From: Saccharothrix sp. ST-888
Lineage (GTDB): Bacteria > Actinomycetota > Actinomycetes > Streptomycetales > Streptomycetaceae
DNA: 12,332 bases
Direction of reading: 5' to 3'
NCBI RefSeq assembly: GCF_000955975.1
Contig: NZ_JYJF01000145.1
Location: 1-12,332, forward strand
Shown here: piece after piece, positions 6,720-12,332 of the stretch
Layout: the number at the start of each line of letters is the position of its first letter
How positions within the stretch are numbered: the first letter of the stretch is position 1
The notes under the pieces: model-generated
The model's input: the letters and a program-made list of their open reading frames with translations, nothing else
Database searches by the model: none
What the model was told of the DNA's origin: nothing
Made by a program: the position numbers and the translations under genes

Positions 6720-6876
6720 AGATCCCGGGCTTGTCGGCCAGCTGGTCCAGCTGGCCGATGCCGTTGTCCGGATCGCTCAGTAGGGCACGCTGCACGTGGT
6801 CTCGGTGCTTGCTGGAGGGATGAAGTGTGTCCCAGGCCTCGACCTGGCGCCCGACCTCCTGGGCGCGGTCGGGAGG
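6720..6876 (-). pseudogene. Degenerate minus-strand coding remnant, unassigned
   Basis: On the minus strand, an open frame after a TGA at 6877-6879 reads DRAQEVGRQVEAWDTLHP, then HRDHVQRALLSDPDNGIG and QLDQLADKPG, a composition typical of actinobacterial soluble proteins. It has no start codon with a ribosome binding site and continues into the antisense of the toxin gene. It may be the tail of a gene deleted during element decay. I cannot name the family. Confidence 0.3.
6734..6758. terminator. 11-bp hairpin between the convergent toxin and HTH genes
   Basis: TCGGCCAGCTG pairs perfectly with CAGCTGGCCGA around GTC. It lies in the 223-bp gap between convergent genes, where a bidirectional terminator would be expected. 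It has no T-tract on either strand. A second weaker inverted repeat (GACCTCC/GGAGGTC, 6853-6878) follows. Confidence 0.35.
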
Positions 6877-6921
6877 TCAGAGCTGGGTTGACCGCTGTGA
6901 TTGGGGCCGTATATATAGCTC

Positions 6922-7197
6922 TCACTCGTTGCGTTCTGCGAATCCTATTCCTTCGTCTACGTCATCAGCGTAGATGGGCTGAGCCTCGATCTCTAAGGCT
7001 CGCAACAGGCCCGCCGTTGGTACAACGTAGCGATGGCTTGGCCTCAGGACCGTGCACGGAAAGGCTCCGCGTGCAACCAACTTGTAGGCGGTGCTCACGC
7101 TCATGCCGATAGCCCGTGCGGCGGTGCGGAGATCTACAACACCGGGTAGCTGAAACAGCTCTGGAAATGTCAGCGGAGGGCCGGTGCGCTCAGTCAT
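6922..7197 (-). CDS. Excisionase-like helix-turn-helix DNA-binding protein
   Basis: The protein has 91 residues on the minus strand. Residues 19-50 (GVVDLRTAARAIGMSVSTAYKLVARGAFPCTV) form a MerR/excisionase-type winged HTH: the VDLRTAARAIGMS first helix, STAYKLVARG recognition helix, then a wing with RPSHRYVVPTAGLLRAL. Such small proteins act as excision directionality factors or regulators in actinobacterial integrative elements. The ATG overlaps the stop of the upstream sigma-like gene by 4 nt, so the pair is coupled. No integrase remains in this interval, so it could only serve an integrase supplied in trans or act as a transcription factor. The C-terminus is acidic (YADDVDEGIGFAE). The HTH call is strong; the role as excisionase is inferred. 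Confidence 0.75.
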   Translation of the reverse strand: MTERTGPPLTFPELFQLPGVVDLRTAARAIGMSVSTAYKLVARGAFPCTVLRPSHRYVVPTAGLLRALEIEAQPIYADDVDEGIGFAERNE

Positions 7198-7979
7198 CTA
7201 TTGTCTCGCTCTGGCGATGCAGGTGACATGATGTTTCTCGCACGCCGATACGCAGCCGGGTTGCGATCGCGCAGTGGCAGATATCCGATCAATCGCCCAC
7301 CCGTGCGAACTTGTGCCGCTGTGCGCACTTGTTCACTCAGGCGAAGTCGCTGGGCCACGCTACCGAGGCGTTCCCCTTCAAGCTGGATCCGGGTGGTCAG
7401 ATCGCTCTGGCCGGTGGGCAGAGCCTCGCGGCGAACGGGGGCTTGAGGGAGCCCGTCGCTTCGAGCCGCTTCTGGGCTGGAACGTGCTGCTAGGTCGACG
7501 TCCTCAACCGGCAGTTCACGTGCGGTGCTCCGCTCGACGCGCCATCCACGGCTGCATGCCGTTCGACACAGAAACGAGCCGAGTTCTGGCCGGTGTGGGT
7601 CGACCTCTCTCATGGCCTCCATGAAGGCGAGCAGCATCTCGGCCTGGATGTCGTCGCGATCCGCAGGCGACCTTCGTCCGAGCCGGCCGGCGGTCCGGCG
7701 CAGTCCGGGGATGACCAGCCACACAGCGATCAACTGCCATGGCGGCTCACACTCACCGGCTTCCCGAGCTTGCGTCAGGCTGACCAGCTGTCGCCAGATT
7801 GCCTCGCGAAGGGCTTCGTCTGCCGTGCGGTCGAAGATCGTCTGCCGGGCCTGAGCCAGGCTCAGAACCTGCGCACCCACGTACTCACTCGCCTGGATGT
7901 GTAGCTCCGGAGCTGGCAGCAGTATTTCGATTTGCAGTTCGATCGCGTCGAAAACACGCGGCGTCGCTAAAATCGACAT
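7194..7979 (-). CDS. Sigma-70-like regulatory protein of an actinobacterial mobile region
   Basis: The protein has 261 residues; the ATG at 7979 has a GAGGG ribosome binding site 9 nt upstream on the minus strand. Residues about 80-150 resemble sigma-70 region 2 (WQLIAVWLVIPGLRRTAGRL, then DRDDIQAEMLLAFMEAMREVDPHRPELGSFLCRTACSRGWR). Residues about 198-233 (QLEGERLGSVAQRLRLSEQV, then RTGGRLIGYL) resemble region 4 with an HTH, but the recognition helix looks degenerate. A proline- and alanine-rich linker separates them. Similar proteins are common in Streptomyces accessory regions next to a small excisionase-like HTH gene, which is the case here with a 4-nt overlap. It could be a specialised sigma factor or DNA-binding regulator of element functions. 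Its target is unknown and a true sigma activity is not shown by the sequence. Confidence 0.55.
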   Translation of the reverse strand: MSILATPRVFDAIELQIEILLPAPELHIQASEYVGAQVLSLAQARQTIFDRTADEALREAIWRQLVSLTQAREAGECEPPWQLIAVWLVIPGLRRTAGRLGRRSPADRDDIQAEMLLAFMEAMREVDPHRPELGSFLCRTACSRGWRVERSTARELPVEDVDLAARSSPEAARSDGLPQAPVRREALPTGQSDLTTRIQLEGERLGSVAQRLRLSEQVRTAAQVRTGGRLIGYLPLRDRNPAAYRRARNIMSPASPERDNR

Positions 7980-8411
7980 CGTTGGGTTCCCTCAGCCAGT
8001 TGGATGCTTCCGACAGCACTATGGGCCTGCCGGTGCCGATAGTGGCAGGCGATGAATCGGGGGGGCACACGTATAGGCAAGAATGGCTCTAACGCGGAGC
8101 CGGTCAGCGAAAGTTAGGCTATCCTCGACCAACTCGCCGGCGGTGGGTTGATCCACCTGGGTGCAGATGGTAGAAGTTCGCTCTATATTATGCTGCTGTT
8201 CGCGAAGCGATCGCGGTGGATGGCGATAATCCCGCTACCGTGGGCGAACGCCTCGGCGGGGCGGGAGAAGCCGGGAGCGGAGACGAATCTGGCGATGTCG
8301 GCTTTGAAGTGCTGATCGGCGCCGACGAGGTTTCGCACTCCACGGCCCAGAGCGGCGACGCATCGCTCATGGACTCCGTGGCGAGTGCCGGCCGGGCGGA
8401 GTGATCAGGGC
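7980..8411. other. Intergenic region with possible decayed coding remnant
   Basis: The left part holds the leader and ribosome binding site of the minus-strand sigma-like gene. A plus-strand frame ending in TGA at 8404 (from about 8188, reading LYYAAVREAIAVDGDNPATV and later FEVLIGADEVSHSTA) has a coding-like composition but no ribosome binding site or known family, and a stop lies just upstream in frame. It ends 7 bp before the GTGCCAGA motif of the second attachment region, the position where an element's terminal gene would end. No integrase motif can be seen. Confidence 0.25.
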
Positions 8412-8521
8412 GTGCCAGAACGGGCGGTGAACGACGGTGGGAAGCGGTCAAAAACGATCGCGCCACAGGCCTGCCAGATTGGTCATCGCCCCAGGTCAGG
8501 GGCCCTTTCGGGCCCGAAGGG

Positions 8522-8574
8522 CCAAAGATTCCCAAGCTTATAGCGCGAGTTCGATTCTCGTCGCCCGCTCAGAG
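8522..8574 (+). repeat. 3' half of tRNA-Gly (CCC), attachment-site core copy 2
   Basis: This 53-bp block is identical to 5374-5426 and again lacks a 5' tRNA half. The perfect identity inside a diverged repeat indicates selection or site-specific recombination acting on the core. It marks the right end of the 3148-bp interval. Sequence to the right may be chromosome or a further element. Confidence 0.85.
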
Positions 8575-8576
8575 AG

Positions 8577-8605
8577 AAAGCCCCAGGTCAATGGCCTGGG
8601 GCTTT
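8577..8605 (+). terminator. Intrinsic terminator after tRNA-Gly fragment, copy 2
   Basis: The same perfect 11-bp stem (AAAGCCCCAGG/CCTGGGGCTTT) as in copy 1, with loop TCAATGG in place of TCAACAG and a T-containing tail (CGTATTATC). Conservation of the stem with a changed loop and tail supports a retained terminator. Confidence 0.85.
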
Positions 8606-8795
8606 CGTATTATCTAGACCAATTCTGAACTCCGCGTCACTGGCGCACCAGTAGCGACGGGCAGCGGCGGTCAAGGTCGACCGCCCGGATCTGGAGCTTG
8701 ATCGGTATTCGGCGCATTGCGTTGAGCCATGAGCGGGCGGGCCCCAAAAATCTTGGCGCAGCAGTCGCGGAGAGGGGCAGGAGGGTTTCCTGCTC

Positions 8796-9203
8796 GTGCT
8801 GGGGAAGAAGTCGCGTCTCGACGGCAACCGGATCCTCCGCGAGTTCACCGAGGACGAGCGGCGGCATTTCGCGGAGACCACCTACGCGTGGAAGTCGACG
8901 GAGGGCCTCGCCCGCCGTGGTGTGCAGCACAACGCTGAGCACCCGGTGCTGGAGGAGATCGACGGTGAACTGGTCTTCCGCTTCTCCTACAACAACCTGG
9001 TCGTGCCCGACGGCGACGAACTGGCAGCGCGGCTGCTGGAGCGGGGCAAAGAGATCTACGACGAGAGCCATGTCGCCGTGGAGTACCAGGAGCGCGACGT
9101 GATCGTCTGGGACAACTGGCGGATGCTGCACTCCCGCAACGCATTTGAGGACCCGACCCGGCACCTCAAGCGAGTGCAGATCGCCGCTCCGATCAGCGCA
9201 TAG
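8796..9203 (+). pseudogene. 5'-truncated TauD/TfdA-family Fe(II)/2-oxoglutarate dioxygenase
   Basis: The open frame (back to 8733, GTG at 8796) gives the C-terminal half of a TauD/TfdA-like dioxygenase, starting clearly at LDGNRILREFTEDERRHFAE. The distal iron-binding His is in WDNWRMLHSRNAF (H112 from the GTG) and the 2-oxoglutarate-binding Arg is probably R122 or R126 in DPTRHLKR. The HxD motif and the N-terminal half of the double-stranded beta helix are missing, and sequence before about 8815 does not look like this family. About 135 residues remain of the usual 280-320, so it cannot bind iron normally. It precedes a dehydrogenase in the same direction. The break lies about 210 bp after the second attachment repeat and may result from insertion or deletion at the island edge. 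Confidence 0.72.
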
Positions 9204-9210
9204 CATCGAG

Positions 9211-9251
9211 CGGCGCCCCGCCGGTACCCAGTGCGGAGCGACGGGGCGCCG
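9211..9251 (+). terminator. 10-bp inverted repeat between the dioxygenase remnant and the dehydrogenase
   Basis: CGGCGCCCCG (9211-9220) pairs with CGGGGCGCCG (9242-9251) around a 21-nt loop, starting 7 nt after the dioxygenase stop. No T-tract follows. It could be an attenuator or terminator separating the two genes; this would leave the dehydrogenase with its own promoter in the 45 bp before its start, where none is obvious. Confidence 0.42.
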
Positions 9252-9295
9252 CCGTCGGAGAACCCGGCGACGATCGGACGGAAGGGGAGCTGCAC

Positions 9296-10243
9296 GTGTT
9301 TCAGGTCGCCGTCATTGATGACTACCAGGGGCCCGCCGCCGGGCTCGACTGCTGGCAGGAGCTGTCGACGCGTGCGGAAGTCTCCTTCTTCCAGGACCAC
9401 TTGACTGACACTGAGGCGCTCGTCGAGCGACTGCAGGCGTTCGATGCCGTGATCGCGATGCGCGAGCGCACGCCGTTCCCCGCAGCCGTAATGGAACGGC
9501 TGCCGAAGCTCCGACTGCTGATCACCACCGGGATGAGCAATGCCGCCATCGACGTGGACTCCGCCCGATCGCTCGGCATCACGGTCTGCGGCACCCGCCT
9601 GCTCCCCCACCCGGCAGCCGAGCTGACGTGGGCGCTCATCCTCGAACTGGCCAAGCGCACCGGCGCGGAGGAGACCGGGCTGCGCGTCGGCGTCTGGCAG
9701 AGCGGTGTGGGCCTGGACCTCGACGGTGCCACCCTCGGGGTGGTCGGCCTTGGGAAGCTGGGCCGAAGGGTCGCCGCGATTGGAGCCGCGTTCGGGATGA
9801 ACGTCCTGGCGTGGAGCCAGAATCTGACCCTTGAGCAGGGCTCTTCGGCGGGCGTCGAGGTGGTCTCCAAGGAGGAGCTGTTCCGGCGTTCTGACTACGT
9901 CACGATCCATCTCCGGTACAGCGAGCGGACCAGGTCCGTGGTCGGCGAGGCCGAGCTCGGGTTGATGAAGCCGACCGCCTACCTCGTCAACACCTCCCGC
10001 GCGCCTATCGTGGACCAGGAGGCACTGCTCGTCGCTCTGCACGGCGGGTGGATCGGCGGAGCGGGGCTGGACGTCCATCTGGTGGAGCCGATCCCGGCTT
10101 CGGACCCGATCCTCCGAGCGCCCAACACGGTCCTGACACCGCACATCGGCTACGCGACCCGGGGCAACTTCGAGCTGAGCTACTCGGACGCCGTCGAGGA
10201 CGTCACCGCCTTCCTCGCCGACCGTCCGGTCCGAGTGCTGTGA
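9296..10243 (+). CDS. D-isomer-specific 2-hydroxyacid dehydrogenase (NAD-dependent)
   Basis: The protein has 315 residues, normal for the family. The GTG start has ribosome binding site AAGGGGA 7 nt upstream. The central Rossmann domain (about 100-285) has the GLGKLG glycine motif (G151, G153, G156). Catalytic residues are all in place: R235 (NTSRAPIVD), E264 (DVHLVEPI) and H283 (TPHIGYAT). The split N- and C-terminal parts form the substrate domain. Such enzymes reduce 2-oxoacids to D-2-hydroxyacids or the reverse with NAD(P)H in the cytoplasm; close groups include phosphoglycerate and glyoxylate/hydroxypyruvate reductases. Substrate is unknown; neighbours (dioxygenase, permease, PLP dehydratase) suggest a 2-oxoacid from amino-acid deamination. 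It is the only intact gene of this operon, and a permease remnant follows after 24 bp. Confidence 0.88.
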   Translation: MFQVAVIDDYQGPAAGLDCWQELSTRAEVSFFQDHLTDTEALVERLQAFDAVIAMRERTPFPAAVMERLPKLRLLITTGMSNAAIDVDSARSLGITVCGTRLLPHPAAELTWALILELAKRTGAEETGLRVGVWQSGVGLDLDGATLGVVGLGKLGRRVAAIGAAFGMNVLAWSQNLTLEQGSSAGVEVVSKEELFRRSDYVTIHLRYSERTRSVVGEAELGLMKPTAYLVNTSRAPIVDQEALLVALHGGWIGGAGLDVHLVEPIPASDPILRAPNTVLTPHIGYATRGNFELSYSDAVEDVTAFLADRPVRVL

Positions 10244-10267
10244 ACCGCTCCGAAGGATGAGGCTCCC

Positions 10268-11064
10268 GTGCACATATTCCTGGACCTGTCGGGCGGGACG
10301 GTGTCGCTGCTCACGCTGGTGTCGCTGCTTGCCGGCCTGGTCGACGCCGTTGTCGGCGGCGGGGGCCTCGTCCAGCTTCCCTTCCTCCTCGCGATGATCC
10401 CTGGGCTCGGTACCGCCACCCCGCATGGCATCAACAAGGCCGTGTCCGCGCTGGGAAACATCTCCTCCGCAGCCGTGTACTGGCGCCGCAACCCGGGCAC
10501 CCGGCTCAACCGCCGACTGCTGGCCTGGTCCGGCACGGTGGCGGTGCTCTGCGCGGTGGGCGGCGCCCTGGTGACCGCCAGTCTGCCCATCGAACTGTTC
10601 CGGCCGATTGTCATCGTCGTCCTGCTGGTGATCCTCTGGCTGGTGGTGAAGGGGAGGCTGTCCCCGTCGGCCGCGGTCGGCGCGTCGCCCTCTCCCGGCC
10701 GCGGGATCAACCTGCCGCTCGCCGCCTCGTCCGGGATGATCGGCCTGTACGACAGAATCATCGGCCCCGCAGCCGGGAGCTTCCTGCTGTCTCCCATCAG
10801 AGGATCCTGCGCCGGTCGCTGGTCGACTCGCTTGGTACGGCGAAGGTGATCCAGTGCTGCATGAATCTGGGTGGTGCAGCCGTCCTGATCTCCAGGGGCC
10901 CCACCAGCTGGCCGCTGATCGCCCTGCTCGGCCTGGCGAACACCGCCGGCCCCGCCCTCGGCGCCCGGCTCACCCTGCAACGCGGGGACGCCTTCGTCCG
11001 GGCTGTGCTGGTCCTGGCGGTCCTCGCCACCGTGGGAAAGCTGGCCCATGACCAGTGGCTCTGA
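10268..11064 (+). pseudogene. TauE/SafE-family membrane permease, broken by a frameshift
   Basis: From a GTG with AAGGA 10 nt upstream, the first frame encodes TauE/SafE sequence: hydrophobic helices, the VDAVVGGGGLVQLP motif (25-38), INKAVSALGN (55-64) and the second-half motif GMIGLYDRIIGPAAGSFLL (156-174). Family similarity is then lost at SPIRGS, and continues in another frame from about LRRSLVDSLGTAKVIQCCMN to AHDQWL (stop 11064). The reading shift lies at about 10787-10800. The summed length (797 nt, one short of 798, or 265 codons plus stop) fits a single-base deletion, since 265 residues is normal. The family exports sulfonates, sulfite or organic anions. It is in the dehydrogenase operon. 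A sequencing error is the alternative to a real mutation. Confidence 0.8.
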
Positions 11065-11107
11065 CCATGCGAGCCCCATCCTCCTCCGAACCTGTGAGAA
11101 CCCTGCC

Positions 11108-11587
11108 GTGACGCTCATCTCCTCGGCCGACCTGGACCGCGCTCGGACAAGCGTCGCGGGCAGCGTCGTGCGAACCCCGCTGCTCCCGGTGCCCGGCATG
11201 GAACATCCTCTCTGGCTCAAACCGGAGAACCTCCAGACCACCGGAGCGTTCAAGATCCGTGGCGCTCACCACAGGATCGCGTCGATGACTGAGACGGAGC
11301 GCGCCAGGGGGGTCGTCACCCACGCCAGTGGCAATCACGCTCAGGCGGTGGCATGGTCGGCGAAGGCATTCGGCATCCCGGCCGTGGTCGTCATGTCGGA
11401 CACCGCCGCGCGGGTGAAGATCGAGGCCACCCGCACGCTGGGCGCCGAGGTGATCAGCGTCCCTCCGGACCTGTACCGCACGAAGGCCGTCGAGCTGGCA
11501 GCCGAACGCGGTTACACCCTCTCCACAGCCGCAATTGGATGCAAATGGCGGCCTGCGAGGGCGGGATCCTCGGCGTCGCCGCCGTAG
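11108..11587 (+). pseudogene. 3'-truncated threonine/threo-3-hydroxyaspartate dehydratase (PLP fold type II)
   Basis: The GTG at 11108 (VTLISSADLDRAR) matches the family N-terminus; an ATG at 11048 overlapping the permease end is possible. Numbered from the GTG, PLP-binding Lys49 is in TTGAFKIRGA, the phosphate-site SGNHAQA is at 74-80, followed by AVVVMSDTAARVKIEATRTLGAEVISV. Family similarity stops after AAERGYTL at about 11522, before the GQGT and second glycine-rich motifs, and the frame ends after an unrelated tail (159 residues against about 320). The enzyme would deaminate threonine, serine or 3-hydroxyaspartate to a 2-oxoacid. The tail overlaps a minus-strand coding remnant, so the break looks like a deletion or recombination joint at 11520-11530. 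Confidence 0.78.
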
Positions 11588-11790
11588 TACTGGTCGCCGT
11601 CCTGCTCCGGATCGGGACTCGCGGCCCGCAGCCTGTTCAGTCGTTGTTCGTTACGGCGCTGAAGGCGATGCTCTTCGTCAGCCTGACGTTCCTTCTGGTG
11701 GAGTCCTACGACCTCCACCAGCTCCTCGGGCACTTTCAGTCCGTGCACCCGCGCCGTGATTGCGACCTCTGACGCCGGTAGCGCGAGTTG
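11512..11790 (-). pseudogene. Minus-strand charged coding remnant, family not recognised
   Basis: The minus-strand frame reads VAITARVHGLKVPEELVEVV, then HQKERQADEEHRLQRRNEQRLNRLRAAS, then AEDPALAGRHLHPIA, with a stop at its 11512 end. The charged heptad-like part suggests a coiled-coil, and codon use is GC3-rich as in its neighbours. The opposite strand offers only a hydrophobic antisense product. No start with a ribosome binding site is visible, so it is either a 5'-truncated gene or shifted in frame near 11790. It begins where the dehydratase homology ends, consistent with an insertion joint. I do not recognise the family. Confidence 0.4.
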
Positions 11791-11880
11791 TGGTGGGAGG
11801 GGATGGCGGGACGGTGCCGGAGGCGAGGTGGGTGGCGAGGGTGCTTTCGGTGATGCGGACGTGGGCGCCCGGCAGGTCTG

Positions 11881-12332
11881 TCAGCCGGTGGGCGTGAGTG
11901 TGCCGATGTCCACCGTGGCCCGCGCGGCGCGTATTGCTGCGCGGACGCGCACGGCTCCGGCGGCGGCTGCCGCAGCTCCACCGCCGACTGCGACCGTTCG
12001 TCTGCCGAGGCCGGCACATGCCCGGCAGATGCCCGGTTGGGGTACCGGGTCATGGCATTTGGCGCACTCGGTGTATCGGGTCGCCGGGGGTTTCTCGGGG
12101 GCGTGCAGGGGTGGCATCTTGCGTTCCAGGCGGCTGCGGAGCACTGCGGTCGCGGAATACATGGTCGGGGGCAGGCCGGGCAGCAGCGCTTGGACGAGGT
12201 CACCGGCGGTGCTGCCGCGTTCCAGCCACTGGGCGACCAGCGGTGCCAGCTCCATCGCCTCGGCCTCGCCGATGCGCAGGCGCGGTTCCGGCCGGATCAC
12301 CCGGAACAGCGTCGCCACCGCCTGGCGGACCT
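11881..12332 (-). CDS. Helix-turn-helix/zinc-ribbon protein, C-terminal part (5' end outside window)
   Basis: The frame is open to the window edge on the minus strand (VRQAVATLFRVIRPEPRLRI at the edge), so the N-terminal HTH domain lies outside. The visible part has a helical segment (EAEAMELAPLVAQWLERGST, then LVQALLPGLP, then AVLRSRLERKMPP), then CAKC-x9-CRAC (cysteines 85, 88, 98, 101 counted from the GTG at 12318), a zinc-ribbon-like knuckle, and an alanine-rich tail. This matches a Streptomyces group annotated as helix-turn-helix domain-containing proteins, which are transcription regulators of unknown target. It faces the decayed operon and its end lies about 90 bp from the coiled-coil remnant, possibly once in one operon. 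The family name rests on recognition of the C-terminal pattern only. Confidence 0.6.
   Translation of the reverse strand, partial: VRQAVATLFRVIRPEPRLRIGEAEAMELAPLVAQWLERGSTAGDLVQALLPGLPPTMYSATAVLRSRLERKMPPLHAPEKPPATRYTECAKCHDPVPQPGICRACAGLGRRTVAVGGGAAAAAAGAVRVRAAIRAARATVDIGTLTPTG

Larger units (their letters stand above)
5427..8574. mobile_element. Integrase-less island between two tRNA-Gly 3'-half repeats (CIME-like), 3148 bp
   Basis: The interval runs from the end of the first core to the end of the second. It carries a toxin-antitoxin pair on the plus strand and a sigma-like/HTH pair on the minus strand but no integrase, relaxase, replication or translocase gene. Direct repeats of an integrase target flanking cargo without an integrase match the definition of a cis-mobilisable element or a deleted integrative element. 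Because both copies lack the tRNA 5' half, the whole should be a second or later unit of a tandem array whose intact tRNA lies to the left. Boundaries are inferred from repeats only. Confidence 0.55.
8412..8658 (+). repeat. Long direct repeat, copy 2 (attachment-region homology)
   Basis: This is the partner of 5264-5510, aligned gap-free at an offset of 3148. It contains GTGCCAGA at 8412-8419 and CTGCCAGA at 8471-8478, the 53-bp core, the terminator and the shared CCAATTC. Differences are concentrated outside the core, for example a GGGCCC-type inverted repeat just left of it that copy 1 lacks. Confidence 0.8.

Noticed and set aside
9056..10426. 456-residue minus-strand open frame across the dehydrogenase gene
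   Set aside because: It is the antisense of a well-supported dehydrogenase with full catalytic motifs; its composition is rich in Arg, Gly, Asp and Gln without any domain, as expected of a GC-rich shadow frame.
10180..11253. 357-residue minus-strand open frame opposite the permease and dehydratase
   Set aside because: It lies antisense to two recognisable family remnants and shows no domain or ribosome binding site.
11353..11772. Plus-strand hydrophobic open frame suggesting a small membrane protein
   Set aside because: Its hydrophobic part is antisense to a charged coiled-coil-like minus-strand frame with better coding character, and it lacks a ribosome binding site.
1..12332. CRISPR array or complete insertion sequence
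   Set aside because: No regularly spaced short repeats, no transposase motif and no terminal inverted repeats with target duplication were found; the only long direct repeats are the two tRNA-derived copies.

Overview
The window is GC-rich with strong GC bias at third codon positions, GTG starts and GTGA/ATGA gene overlaps. Its gene families (EACC1, bacterial caspases, Streptomyces-type excisionase-like HTH proteins, a C-terminal zinc-ribbon HTH protein) point to Streptomyces or a close actinomycete. It reads as an accessory genomic island next to a decayed metabolic operon.

Left part (3-4924), defence or conflict module: a two-TM membrane protein with an Mrr-type nuclease domain is followed after 96 bp by an EACC1 protein. 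EACC1 overlaps by 4 nt (GTGA) a 1238-residue protein that joins an N-terminal caspase (H82/C133, with an EF-hand-like loop), a family-poor middle region, a complete superfamily 1 helicase (Upf1/Dna2-like) and a C-terminal region resembling a PD-(D/E)xK nuclease that has lost its catalytic Glu and Lys. Candidate sensing (helicase, dead nuclease), adaptor (EACC1), protease (caspase) and membrane nuclease (Mrr) parts are co-oriented, and this is the best candidate for an under-described system.

Middle (about 5250-8660): two copies of a roughly 250-bp sequence lie in direct orientation exactly 3148 bp apart with no net indel. Each contains a 53-bp identical core that is the 3' half of a tRNA-Gly with anticodon CCC, followed by a perfect 11-bp terminator hairpin, and each carries GTGCCAGA motifs on its left side. 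Neither has the tRNA 5' half. They look like attR-type scars of integrative elements stacked at one tRNA gene. If so, the intact tRNA should lie to the left of the window and the caspase module would be cargo of the preceding element. The 3148-bp interval holds no integrase. It carries a toxin-antitoxin operon (Phd-HicB hybrid antitoxin plus a HicA-like toxin) behind a palindromic operator, and a divergently placed minus-strand pair (sigma-factor-like protein and excisionase-like HTH protein), so it resembles a cis-mobilisable element.

Right part (8660-11587): a small catabolic-looking operon in decay. It has a 5'-truncated TauD/TfdA-type dioxygenase, an intact D-2-hydroxyacid dehydrogenase, a frameshifted TauE/SafE permease and a 3'-truncated threonine/hydroxyaspartate dehydratase. 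Hydroxylation, deamination and reduction of an amino acid is a plausible lost pathway. The end of the window (11512-12332) is on the minus strand: a charged, unassigned coding remnant and the C-terminal part of a Streptomyces HTH/zinc-ribbon protein that runs off the window.
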